From: Bradyrhizobium diazoefficiens
Lineage (GTDB): Bacteria; Pseudomonadota; Alphaproteobacteria; Rhizobiales; Xanthobacteraceae
NCBI RefSeq assembly: GCF_016616885.1
Contig: NZ_CP067102.1
Span: forward strand, 3,996,501-4,060,500
Length of the DNA: 64,000 nucleotides
Reading direction: 5' to 3'
The position numbers and the translations under genes are program-made. This document shows, one piece after another, positions 22,809 to 31,802 of the stretch. The notes beneath the pieces are model-generated. The model was not told where the DNA came from, ran no database searches, and worked only from the letters and a program-made list of their open reading frames with translations. Every line of letters starts with the position of its first letter. Position 1 is the first letter of the stretch.

Positions 22809-22885
22809 GGGCGGTTAGCTCAGCTGGTTAGAGCATCTCGTTTACACCGAGAGGGTCCGCGGTTCGAATCCGTGACCGCCCACCA
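22809..22885 (+). tRNA. tRNA-Val(UAC)
   Basis: 77 nt with encoded CCA. Acceptor GGGCGGT (22809-22815) pairs with ACCGCCC (22875-22881); anticodon stem-loop TCTCG-TTTACAC-CGAGA gives TAC; T-arm GGTTCGAATCC. The IS481 element begins about 20 bp downstream. Confidence 0.97.
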
Positions 22886-22905
22886 GCCTTTGTTTGTCCA
22901 GCCCG

Positions 22906-22980
22906 GAGACATAGGTAACAGGTCGTACCTAAGACATGGGTGACAACCTCGTGCCGAACGGGTTGTCGAAGGGTTGCAGG
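22906..22980 (-). pseudogene. Relic of a second IS481 copy: last codons of a transposase plus its end
   Basis: Read on the minus strand, 22980 to 22932 encodes LQPFDNPFGTRLSPMS and a stop, nearly the same as LQPLDNPFGPKPV near the end of the intact transposase at 23149-23220. The DNA 22922-22980 aligns along its length with about 23162-23221. It is thus the end of another copy, with everything upstream lost. Confidence 0.75.
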
Positions 22981-23001
22981 GTCACTCACTCCACGCATTC
23001 G

Positions 23002-23125
23002 TTGGCATGGCCATTATTGCTCGGCCCGCACTTTCGCCGTCAAGCCCGCGCGCCAAGGGCGCGCCCCCTACGGGGCTTCGGGGGTTGACGGCTCAGCGCG
23101 GCCAAGCCGGTGGCTGCCATGCCAA
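23002..23125. repeat. Nested inverted-repeat segment between the two IS left ends
   Basis: Outer arms TTGGCATGGC (23002-23011) and GCCATGCCAA (23116-23125) are perfect; inner arms CCGTCAA (23037-23043) and TTGACGG (23085-23091) nest inside, and GC-rich mini-hairpins fill the centre. The segment has no homology I can see to the IS interior. It could be a small non-autonomous element or a strong transcription stop. Confidence 0.6.
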
Positions 23126-23148
23126 GAATGAGCAAGAGTGCATCTCGG

Positions 23149-24354
23149 TCAGAGCGACAATGTCGTACCGGGAACATCGGTGACGGGCTTCGGGCCGAAT
23201 GGATTGTCGAGGGGTTGCAAGGTCTTTTGCTCGAGGTCGAAGTATCCCAGATCGTAGTGCATGAAGCTGACGAGCCAAATGCCATCGTCGACTTCCTTGA
23301 TGCCGAGCTTCTGGCCGGCCAGCACGCTCGAGATGTTGATCCTCTTGCGATGCAGGCAGAGCCGTCCGCAGGCCGTGACGAGGACGTCGCGGTCATGGAA
23401 TGGATAGGACAGTTCGGGCAAGCCGTCATAGTGGCGCGGTGAAGCCGCATACAATTCCGCCGGACACTTCATGTCGAGCGCCTCGTGCGGTCTTTCCGTG
23501 TTGAATTCGTGAACGAAGGCATCGAAGCGGTCTTGTTGTTGCAGAATATTCGAGCCTGGCGGCCGGGTCGCCTCCTTCTTCAGCGTCAGGTGCATGCGCT
23601 CGTGACGGCCATTCTGCTGCGGATGGCCAGGCTTGATGCGTTCGATGGCGATGCCGAGACGAAGCCACCAGACCGAGAGCCTTGACAGGTTGAACAGCGC
23701 ATTGGGGCTGGCGAACGGTACGCCATTGTCGGAGCGGATCGACAGCGGCAGCCCGCGTTCGGCAAACAGCCGCTCGAACGCCGTAACTGCCAGTTCCTCT
23801 CGCGTCGACTCCAGAGCTTCGCACATGAGCAAGAACCGCGAAGCCTGATCGGTCACGGTGAGTGGGTAGCAATAGCGCCCATTGCCGAGCTTGAACTCGC
23901 CCTTGAAGTCGGCGCACCAGAGGTCATTGGGCGCAACCGCGGCCGACAACCGCGTGCCCTGCGCCGGGGTCTTCCGTTCACGGGCGCGCTTGACCAGGCC
24001 CTGGCGGTCGAGCACGGCATGGATGGTGCTCTTGGCCGGCACCCTGACGTCACCATCCAGCCGCCGGACCAGGAGCTCGCGGATTTTGCGGGCTCCCCAA
24101 TGTGGCTTCTCGGTTTTCAGGCGTACGATCAGGCTTTCGAGCTGCTGCGGCAGCTGGTTGGCGTAGCGGACCGGCCGCCGCGACCGGTCCGTCAGGGCCT
24201 CAAGCCCGTGCTCCTTGTACCGACCAAAGATCTTGTAGCCGGTCTTCCGCGATATGCCGAAATCCCGGCATACGTCCGTCATTGCCTCGCCATCCAACAG
24301 CCGGGCAACAAACCGCAGGCGCTCCTCCATCACCGAACTCGCTTTCCACGGCAT
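23149..24354 (-). CDS. IS481-family transposase (DDE integrase core)
   Basis: 401 aa from ATG at 24354, preceded by GGAGG; MPWKASSVMEERLRFVARLL is the usual N-terminus. A helix-turn-helix (DVCRDFGISRKTGYKIFGRYKEHG) leads to the rve domain with the catalytic triad D in NDLWCADFKGEF, D in SIRSDNGVPFAS and E in NGRHERMHLTLK. It appears full length and without frameshift, so the element may be active. The last ~10 residues (PVTDVPGTTLSL) differ from the common TRLSPMS ending preserved in the relic next to it. Confidence 0.93.
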   Translation of the reverse strand: MPWKASSVMEERLRFVARLLDGEAMTDVCRDFGISRKTGYKIFGRYKEHGLEALTDRSRRPVRYANQLPQQLESLIVRLKTEKPHWGARKIRELLVRRLDGDVRVPAKSTIHAVLDRQGLVKRARERKTPAQGTRLSAAVAPNDLWCADFKGEFKLGNGRYCYPLTVTDQASRFLLMCEALESTREELAVTAFERLFAERGLPLSIRSDNGVPFASPNALFNLSRLSVWWLRLGIAIERIKPGHPQQNGRHERMHLTLKKEATRPPGSNILQQQDRFDAFVHEFNTERPHEALDMKCPAELYAASPRHYDGLPELSYPFHDRDVLVTACGRLCLHRKRINISSVLAGQKLGIKEVDDGIWLVSFMHYDLGYFDLEQKTLQPLDNPFGPKPVTDVPGTTLSL

Positions 24355-24384
24355 CCACACCTCCCGCAGAACAAAAGCGGAAAG

Positions 24385-24424
24385 TGTAACCCATGTGTCC
24401 GGTACGTTTTGTCACCTATGTCTC
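24385..24424. repeat. Right terminal inverted repeat of the IS481 element
   Basis: Inverted copy of 22906-22945 with roughly 32 of 40 positions matching by eye. It lies 31 bp upstream of the transposase ATG and presumably holds its promoter. Confidence 0.75.
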
Positions 24425-24497
24425 GGGCCGCTCAGTTCGCGTCGCGGGCGATGGCTTCGCAGGCCAGCCCAAGCAGGCCGCCGAACGGGAGGCCCTG

Positions 24498-25361
24498 ATG
24501 CAGCAGCCTAGCGGACACGAGCAGAACGCCGACCAGATCGCCTATTGGAACGGCCCAAGCGGGCAGCGCTGGGCCGATCGTCATGGGGCGCAGGAAACCT
24601 TGCTCGGACCTATTGCCGACGTGCTGATCGAGCACGCCAAGCCGAAGCCTGGCGAGCGTGTTCTCGACGTCGGCTGCGGCTCGGGTGCGACCACGGTCGC
24701 ATTCGCGAAAGCCGTCGCGCCTGATGGTTTTGCGCTCGGCCTCGACGTCTCCGACCCGATGCTGTCGCAGGCGCATGCGTTTGCACCAAAGGGACTGCCG
24801 CTCGATTTCGTGCTGGCGGATGCGACGGTGCATCCGTTTGAGCCGGCGAGCTTTGATCTGCTCGCTTCACGCTTCGGCGTGATGTTCTTCGCCGATCCGA
24901 TTGCGTCCTTCATCAACCTTCGCCGTGCGCTGAAGCCGACGGGGCGGCTCGCGTTCGCCTGCTGGCGCGAGCCGAAGGAAAACCCCTGGATGATGGCGCC
25001 GCTGATGGCGGTCTACAAGCACGTGCCGAAGATGCCGCCGGTCGGGCCGGAAGAGCCGGGCCCGTTCGCGTTCGCCTCCGAAGACCGCGTGATGCGCATC
25101 CTGAAAGGCGCCGGCTTCGTCGACGTGGCGATGGAGCCGCATGATCTTCCCATGGACATCGCCATTGGCGGCGGGCTCGATGCCGCCGTCGACGGTTCAC
25201 TCCAGATCGGCCCCGCCAGCCGTGCGCTTCAGGGTCATCCGCCGGAGACGTACGCTGCGGCCAAGGCGTCGATCCGCGAGGCGCTTGCGCCGTTCCTGAG
25301 GGGGCAGAGCGTGGCGCTGCAGGGCGCGATCTGGATCGTGACGGCGCGGATGGGTCGGTGA
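24498..25361 (+). CDS. Class I SAM-dependent methyltransferase
   Basis: 287 aa from ATG at 24498 with GGGAGG upstream; the open frame begins inside the IS end, which is not coding. The SAM-binding motif I is VLDVGCGSGATTVAFA, followed by motif II GLDVSDPMLSQA and post-motif FDLLASRFGVMFFADP, as in UbiE/methyltransf_25 proteins. N-terminal AYWNGPSGQRWADRH is typical of a subgroup common in Rhizobiales. The substrate is unknown. The IS insertion ended ~70 bp before this gene and may have replaced its native promoter. Confidence 0.9.
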   Translation: MQQPSGHEQNADQIAYWNGPSGQRWADRHGAQETLLGPIADVLIEHAKPKPGERVLDVGCGSGATTVAFAKAVAPDGFALGLDVSDPMLSQAHAFAPKGLPLDFVLADATVHPFEPASFDLLASRFGVMFFADPIASFINLRRALKPTGRLAFACWREPKENPWMMAPLMAVYKHVPKMPPVGPEEPGPFAFASEDRVMRILKGAGFVDVAMEPHDLPMDIAIGGGLDAAVDGSLQIGPASRALQGHPPETYAAAKASIREALAPFLRGQSVALQGAIWIVTARMGR

Positions 25362-25364
25362 GTC

Positions 25365-26339
25365 CTAAACCACATCATCCGGCGCCAGCGCGCAGCCATT
25401 GTCGGGATGCGTCTCGACCTGAAGCGTGGTGTGGCCGATGCGGAACGATATCTTCAGCAGCTGCGCCGTCTCCATCAGGAATGCATCAACAGTGCCGGCG
25501 GGCATCACGAGATGACAGGTCAGCGCGGTCTCGGTTGTGCTGATCGGCCAGACATGGAGGTCGTGGATCCCTGAGACGCCCGGCCGCGCCAGCAGGAACG
25601 CCTTGATCGCGGCGAGGTCGGTGCCCTTGGGCGCTGCCGCCATCGACATGTCGATGGAGCCGCGGAGCAGGCTGGTGGTGCCCCAGAGGATGCTGGCGCA
25701 GATGACGAGGCTGGTGACGGGATCGAGCCAAAGCCAGCCGGTCCAGATGATCAGCGCCGCCGAGACCACGACGCCGAGCGAGACCGCGGCATCGGCCGCC
25801 ATGTGCAGATAAGCGCCCTCGATGTTGATGTCGTCCTTGCGGCCGCTCGCAAATAGCATGGCCGTAAAGCCGTTGATGAGGATGCCGATGCCGGCGACCA
25901 CCATCACGGTGACGCCCGCGACCGGCTCCGGCTCGCGCAGCCGCAAAATCGCCTCCCAGCCGATCGCGCCGGTTGCGACCAGCAGGAACACCGCATTCGC
26001 GAGCGCCGCCAGAATGGTGGACGCGCGAAAGCCATAGGTGAAGCGGCCGCTCGGCACGCGCCGCGCCGCGATCGAGGCGCCCCAGGCCACGACCAAGCCG
26101 AGCACGTCGCTCAGATTGTGGCCGGCATCGGCGAGCAGCGCGGTGGAATTGCCGAGATAGCCGTAGACCGCCTCGGCCACGACCAGCGCGGTGTTGAGGG
26201 TGATTCCGATCGCAAACGCCTTGCCGAAATTGGCGGGCGCATGGACATGCGCGCGTCCATGACCATGGGAATGGCCGTGGTCGTGGCCATGATCGCCGTG
26301 ATCATGGTGGTGATGACCGTGATGGTCGTGGCTGGCCAA
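25365..26339 (-). CDS. Cation diffusion facilitator metal exporter (CzcD/DmeF type)
   Basis: 324 aa. The start is TTG at 26339, with GGGGAG upstream; no ATG or GTG is available before an in-frame stop. The N-terminus is very His-rich (over a dozen His in the first 33 residues), a metal-loading tail. Six membrane helices follow, with the zinc-type sites LLADAGHNLSDV (HxxxD) and LHMAADAAVSLGVV (HxxxD). It exports Zn, Co, Ni or Cd against protons. It sits at the end of a decayed czc operon, its ribosome site overlapping the czcA remnant stop. Confidence 0.93.
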   Translation of the reverse strand: MASHDHHGHHHHDHGDHGHDHGHSHGHGRAHVHAPANFGKAFAIGITLNTALVVAEAVYGYLGNSTALLADAGHNLSDVLGLVVAWGASIAARRVPSGRFTYGFRASTILAALANAVFLLVATGAIGWEAILRLREPEPVAGVTVMVVAGIGILINGFTAMLFASGRKDDINIEGAYLHMAADAAVSLGVVVSAALIIWTGWLWLDPVTSLVICASILWGTTSLLRGSIDMSMAAAPKGTDLAAIKAFLLARPGVSGIHDLHVWPISTTETALTCHLVMPAGTVDAFLMETAQLLKISFRIGHTTLQVETHPDNGCALAPDDVV

Positions 26340-26341
26340 AC

Positions 26342-27984
<1,643 letters not shown>

Positions 27985-28040
27985 GAAGGTGACCTGTGAA
28001 CAAAAGCATCGTGGGCGCACGCGGCGCCCGGCTGATCAGT

Positions 28041-28406
28041 TCAGGTCAGAAGTTTGGGGGGCGGGGAGTCCGTATCGGGCGCAATGCCAATCAGGGCAGG
28101 TGCGCGCTGCGCGACAGGCGCGGCAACGATGTGGGCCGCGGCTTCGGACTGCAGCAGCTGCGTGACTGCCACGGAGAAGCAGCCGTGGCAGTGATGGCCA
28201 CCGATGGCCTTATGGTCATTATGACCGGCCGCACCGTCGTTGAGCACCGACGCGATCTCTGGGCCACCGGATGGGCTGGTCACATCGATATCGTGTGCGC
28301 CATGCAGCGCGCCCGACAGCAGGTACATCACCGCAACCAGCACAGCCACGAGCCCGCGCCAATTGCGCAGGGAGCAAAAGCTGTGGGGGCGGCGGATCGC
28401 GGTCAC
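28041..28406 (-). CDS. Small His/Cys-rich protein at the head of the czc locus
   Basis: 121 aa. One hydrophobic segment (LVAVLVAVMYLLSGALHG) is followed by a probable periplasmic part with a metal-binding-like cluster HNDHKAIGGHHCHGCFSV. Similar short proteins (DUF2946/CzcI-like) often precede czcC. It lies 57 bp upstream of the broken czcC on the same strand. With the pump lost, it may be an orphan. Gene call fair, function inferred from context. Confidence 0.7.
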   Translation of the reverse strand: MTAIRRPHSFCSLRNWRGLVAVLVAVMYLLSGALHGAHDIDVTSPSGGPEIASVLNDGAAGHNDHKAIGGHHCHGCFSVAVTQLLQSEAAAHIVAAPVAQRAPALIGIAPDTDSPPPKLLT

Positions 28407-28695
28407 TGTTGCACTCAGGGTCCTGATCCGCCTGCCGTAGCATGGCGGTCGGAACAGTGTCGACCCGCAATAATGTTACCTGTGGGGAACTCGATGACGC
28501 ACGCGCAAAACAGAATACGAAAAGACCCCAGCCCCGGGGCTGACCGGCTGAGGCCTTTCGTGCTCACAATCTTCATCCTTGGGACTTGAGCCTACAAGTC
28601 GCCTTCCGCGGGTTCGTTCCCGCTCGTCGCGAAAATTAGGAACGTTCGCCGGTCCCCCTCATTAGCGCCGCGGAGCATTTGAGGAGGATGGGACT

Positions 28696-28770
28696 ATGGA
28701 CGGACTGATCTATCTGATCGGCCTGATCGTGGTGATCATGGCGATCTTGTCGTTCTTCGGCCTGCGCTGA
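28696..28770 (+). CDS. 24-aa hydrophobic membrane peptide
   Basis: ATG at 28696 after GGAGG (8-base spacing) encodes MDGLIYLIGLIVVIMAILSF and four more residues ending GLR. It is one membrane helix with an acidic N-terminus and basic C-terminus. The next gene starts 10 bp after the stop, so the two are probably co-transcribed. The 289 bp upstream (28407-28695) hold no other gene; a GC-rich palindrome around 28530 is the only structure. Function unknown. Confidence 0.72.
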   Translation: MDGLIYLIGLIVVIMAILSFFGLR

Positions 28771-28780
28771 GAGAAAAGCT

Positions 28781-29674
28781 ATGGCGATCGAAACTCTCGT
28801 GCGGGAAGACGTGATGGAAGGCGGCCTCATGGCCGCCGAGGAACGACGGAGCATCCAGTGGAGCTCCGTCATCGCCGGCGCTTTCGCGGCCGGCGCAATG
28901 TCGTTCATCCTGGTCAGCTTTGGCGTGGCCGTCGGCCTTGGCGTGAGCTCGGCCTCGCCGACCTGGCGTGATGCGTCGGCCGCGCTGGCACTGCTGTCGG
29001 GGCTGTATCTGATGATTCAGGCGATCGTCAGCTTCGGCTTCGGCGGTTACATCGCCGGCCGGACAGCACGACCGGCGCCTGCGCTGGCAACGATCGAGGA
29101 TGACGGCGAGCGGCGCGACGGGCTTCATGGGCTGACGTCCTGGGCGCTCGCCGTGCTGATCGGCGCGACCCTGCTGGCGATCATCGGTGCGGCGGCGATC
29201 GACCGCTCGCCGATGCGAAGCTCGGCCGGGAATGCGACGTCGGCCGAGCCGCTGTTGAGCTACGAGCTGGACAAGCTGTTCCGTGCGCCGCGGCAGCCTC
29301 CCAACACAGATATGCGGGAAGCCCGTGCCGAAGCCGGGCGCATCCTGATGACGTCATCAAGCCATAGCGGCGTCGGCACCGATGATCGCGCCTATCTCGT
29401 GCAGCAGGTCGCCGCCTTGACGGGACTGTCTGCGCCGGATGCCGAGCGGCGGGTCGATGGGTCGATCGTCGCCTCCCAGACGGCGATCAACCGCGCTCGG
29501 CGCAATTCGGTGATCGTCGCCTTCTCGGTTGCGGCGGCGACCCTGATCGGTGCCGCCGTGGCGTGGGCCGCCGCCGTGGCCGGCGGCCGGCACCGCGATG
29601 GTGAGCCGCTGCCGAACTGGATGGCGAGCTCCAACCGCTTCCATCGTGGCCGGCGCGCCACGCCGGTGCCGTAA
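28781..29674 (+). CDS. Membrane protein of unknown function (PhnA-like annotated family in Rhizobiales)
   Basis: 297 aa. Segments IQWSSVIAGAFAAGAMSFILVSFGVAVGLG, ALALLSGLYLMIQAIVSFGFGGYIAG, WALAVLIGATLLAIIGAAAI and VIVAFSVAAATLIGAAVAWAAAVAGG give four membrane helices; between helices 3 and 4 is a ~100-residue, probably periplasmic, domain. Similar proteins are usually annotated hypothetical or PhnA-like, without evidence for phosphonate work. It follows the 24-aa peptide gene by 10 bp. Confidence 0.8.
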   Translation: MAIETLVREDVMEGGLMAAEERRSIQWSSVIAGAFAAGAMSFILVSFGVAVGLGVSSASPTWRDASAALALLSGLYLMIQAIVSFGFGGYIAGRTARPAPALATIEDDGERRDGLHGLTSWALAVLIGATLLAIIGAAAIDRSPMRSSAGNATSAEPLLSYELDKLFRAPRQPPNTDMREARAEAGRILMTSSSHSGVGTDDRAYLVQQVAALTGLSAPDAERRVDGSIVASQTAINRARRNSVIVAFSVAAATLIGAAVAWAAAVAGGRHRDGEPLPNWMASSNRFHRGRRATPVP

Positions 29675-29684
29675 CGGACGAGGC

Positions 29685-30932
29685 TTACGCCTTCTCCTCC
29701 CAGATCATCGCCAGATGCACGATGGTCTGGACCGCCTTTTCCATGTCCTGCCGGCTCACCCATTCCAGCCGCGAATGAAACGCGTGCTCGCCGGCAAAGA
29801 TGTTGGGGCAGGGCAGGCCCATGAAGGAGAGGCGTGAGCCGTCGGTGCCACCGCGGATCGCGGTGCGCATCGGACGCAAGCCGGTGCGGCGGATCGCCTC
29901 GATGGCGTATTCGAGGATGTGCGGGTGGCGGTCGATCACCTGCTTCATGTTGCGGTACTGCTCGCGGATCTCGAACTTGTAGGTCGAGCGCGGAAAATCC
30001 TTCATCACATCCTTGACGATGGTCTCGAGCAGGACCTCCTTCTCCTTCAATCCTTCCTCGGTGAAGTCGCGCACGATGAAGGAAAGGGTCGCCTGTTCCA
30101 GCGCGCCTTCGATGCCGACCGGATGCAGGAAGCCTTGCTTGCCCGACGTCGTCTCGGGCGAGCAGCCTTCCTTGGGCAACCGCTCGACGATGGCCGCAGC
30201 GATCTTGATCGCGTGCTCCATCTTGCCCTTGGCATAGCCGGGATGGGCGCTGACGCCGGTGATGGTGATGGTGGCGCCGTCGGCCGAGAACGTTTCGTCC
30301 TCGACACTGCCGGCGCTCTCGCCATCCATGGTGTAGCCGAAATCGGCGCCGAGCTTCTTGATGTCGACATTGTCGACGCCGCGGCCGATCTCTTCGTCCG
30401 GCGTGAACAGGATCTTGATGGTGCCGTGCTTCACGTCGGGATTGTTGATGAAGAAATGCGCGGCATCCATGATCTCGGCGACGCCGGCCTTGTTGTCGGC
30501 TCCGAGCAGCGTGGTGCCGTCGGTGGTGATGATGTCATTGCCGATCTGGTTCTTCAGCGCGGGGTGCTCGGCGAAGCGGATCACCTGGGTCGTATCGCCC
30601 GGCAAGGTGATGTCGCCGCCGCGATAGTTCTTCACCATTTGCGGCTTCACGTCCTTGCCGGTGACGTCGGGCGAGGTATCCATGTGCGAGCAGAAGCAGA
30701 TCACCGGCACCTTTTTTTCGGTGTTGGCCGGGATCGTTGCGTAGACATAGCCGTAATCGTCGAGATGGGCGTCCGCGACGCCCATGGCCTTCAGCTCGGT
30801 GACGAGAACGCGGCCAAGATCCTTCTGCTTCTCGGTCGAAGGCGAGGCCGGGGAATTCGGATCGGACTGGGTGTCGATGGTGACGTAGCGCAGGAAGCGC
30901 TCGGTCACGGTATGCGCGAAGGTCAGGGACAT
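29685..30932 (-). CDS. pepT: Peptidase T (tripeptide aminopeptidase, M20 family)
   Basis: 415 aa. Removes the N-terminal residue of tripeptides in the cytoplasm with two zinc ions. Metal ligands and catalytic residues are in CFCSHMDTSPD (His and Asp), LLGADNKAGVAEIMDAA, FTPDEEIGRGVDNVD (catalytic Glu and ligand Glu) and near the end FAGEHAFHSRLEWVS. Length and domain order match the family. It is convergent with the membrane protein gene. Confidence 0.96.
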   Translation of the reverse strand: MSLTFAHTVTERFLRYVTIDTQSDPNSPASPSTEKQKDLGRVLVTELKAMGVADAHLDDYGYVYATIPANTEKKVPVICFCSHMDTSPDVTGKDVKPQMVKNYRGGDITLPGDTTQVIRFAEHPALKNQIGNDIITTDGTTLLGADNKAGVAEIMDAAHFFINNPDVKHGTIKILFTPDEEIGRGVDNVDIKKLGADFGYTMDGESAGSVEDETFSADGATITITGVSAHPGYAKGKMEHAIKIAAAIVERLPKEGCSPETTSGKQGFLHPVGIEGALEQATLSFIVRDFTEEGLKEKEVLLETIVKDVMKDFPRSTYKFEIREQYRNMKQVIDRHPHILEYAIEAIRRTGLRPMRTAIRGGTDGSRLSFMGLPCPNIFAGEHAFHSRLEWVSRQDMEKAVQTIVHLAMIWEEKA

Positions 30933-30959
30933 GTCTGATTAAACCGCCGGGGCTTTCAG

Positions 30960-31004
30960 GAGCAGGTCTTTTGAGAGCAGCTCTTTTGGGAGCAGTTCTT
31001 GGGA
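30960..31004. repeat. Three tandem 15-bp repeats upstream of pepT
   Basis: GAGCAGGTCTTTTGA (30960-30974), GAGCAGCTCTTTTGG (30975-30989) and GAGCAGTTCTTGGGA (30990-31004), head to tail with no gap. They lie in the 146-bp space between pepT and the HU gene, in the probable pepT leader. Confidence 0.8.
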
Positions 31005-31078
31005 AGCAACCGGTATACCAGAAAAGCGGGCCGCGTTGCGGCCGGACGAAGGCGGATCAGACTTCACGAAAAGTAGCG

Positions 31079-31378
31079 TCAGATCGCCTCTTTCAGTTCC
31101 TTAACCGGGCGGAACGCGACCTTCTTGCTGGCCTTGATGTGGATCGCCTCGCCGGTGGCGGGATTGCGGCCGGTGCGGGCGGCGCGCTTGCGAACCTGGA
31201 GGATGCCGAGCCCGACGATGCGGACGCGGTCGCCCTTCTTGAGGTGCTTGGTGATCAGATCGACCATGTCGGTCAAGACGGCCTCGGCGTGCTTCTTGTA
31301 GAGGCCCTGACTCTCCGCGATGTCGGCCGCGAGTTGCTTGAGAGTGATCGTGGCGGGAGCAGCTGCCTTCTTCGCCAT
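31079..31378 (-). CDS. hup: HU family DNA-binding protein
   Basis: 99 aa from ATG at 31378, with GGAGG upstream; the open frame extends further without family sequence. The N-terminal helix-turn-helix dimer region (TLKQLAADIAESQGLYKKHAEAVLTDMVDLI) and the beta-arm signature GRNPATGEAIHI define HU/IHF. It bends DNA without strong sequence specificity and compacts the nucleoid. Downstream of lon, as in many proteobacteria. The prophage boundary lies ~240 bp upstream. Confidence 0.95.
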   Translation of the reverse strand: MAKKAAAPATITLKQLAADIAESQGLYKKHAEAVLTDMVDLITKHLKKGDRVRIVGLGILQVRKRAARTGRNPATGEAIHIKASKKVAFRPVKELKEAI

Positions 31379-31620
31379 ATCTGGCCTCCTCGGGTATCGC
31401 GCGGAAGCTTGCAGGGCTCCCAAACTGCCAAGTTCCCGAAGGCCTAGACGATTCGAGATGGGATTGACTACGCCGGCCAGCGGAGTGGGTTTCGCGTGAT
31501 TTGTCAGGGAATCCACGCGTTCCCGCCAGCCCCGGACGAACGCAACGCGCGAGATTCGACGCAGGCGTCGTCAATCAGGCTGAGGACGTACTGCTAAGTT
31601 TTTGAAGATGCTACCAAAAA

Positions 31621-31671
31621 TGGCGCGAGAGACGGGGCTCGAACCCGCGACCTCCGGCGTGACAGGCCGGC
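31621..31671 (-). tRNA. tRNA-Asp(GUC) 3' fragment, left prophage attachment site
   Basis: On the minus strand the anticodon stem-loop CCGGC-CTGTCAC-GCCGG (GTC), variable loop, T-arm GGGTTCGAGCCCC and acceptor 3' strand ending GCGCCA are complete. The matching 5' acceptor (GCGAGAG) and a pairing D-arm are absent; sequence to the right is unrelated. This is the mark of integration in the 3' half of a tRNA gene; the intact gene should lie at the right end of the prophage, beyond this window. Confidence 0.85.
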
Positions 31672-31743
31672 GCTTTTCAACCGCTCACCACGCTTGATCA
31701 AGCTGCGATTCGACTCCGGGCCCCCAAACGCCCAAAGCAAGAC

Positions 31744-31766
31744 CCCCGATTCGACTCGGGGTTTTT
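31744..31766 (+). terminator. Intrinsic terminator at the prophage left edge
   Basis: CCCCGA (31744-31749), loop TTCGAC's neighbourhood, TCGGGG (31756-31761), then TTTTT. In plus orientation it would stop host transcripts entering the prophage; the opposite strand has a weaker T-tract and could end the integrase message. Confidence 0.55.
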
Positions 31767-31802
31767 GAAGGGTGGGCGCCAGGAGTCGAAACGATCTGAC
31801 AG

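Larger units (their letters stand above)
22906..24424 (-). mobile_element. IS481-family insertion sequence with a duplicated left end
   Basis: About 1.5 kb between tRNA-Val and a methyltransferase gene. Imperfect ~40-bp terminal inverted repeats share GAGACATAGGTNACA, CGTACC and ACATGGGTKACA at 22906-22945 and, inverted, at 24385-24424. A single long transposase gene runs leftwards. A second inverted-repeat-like end lies inside at about 23147-23184, so the left side is composite. No clear target duplication could be assigned. Confidence 0.85.

Noticed and set aside
28520..28562. GC palindrome CAGCCCCGGGGCTG and flanks as a terminator or small RNA
   Set aside because: No T-run and no clear gene to end; recorded only as a structure in the 28696 peptide gene's upstream region.
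31672..31710. Complete tRNA-Asp using the prophage sequence as its 5' half
   Set aside because: The D-arm does not pair and the 5' acceptor GCGAGAG is missing, so the molecule could not fold.
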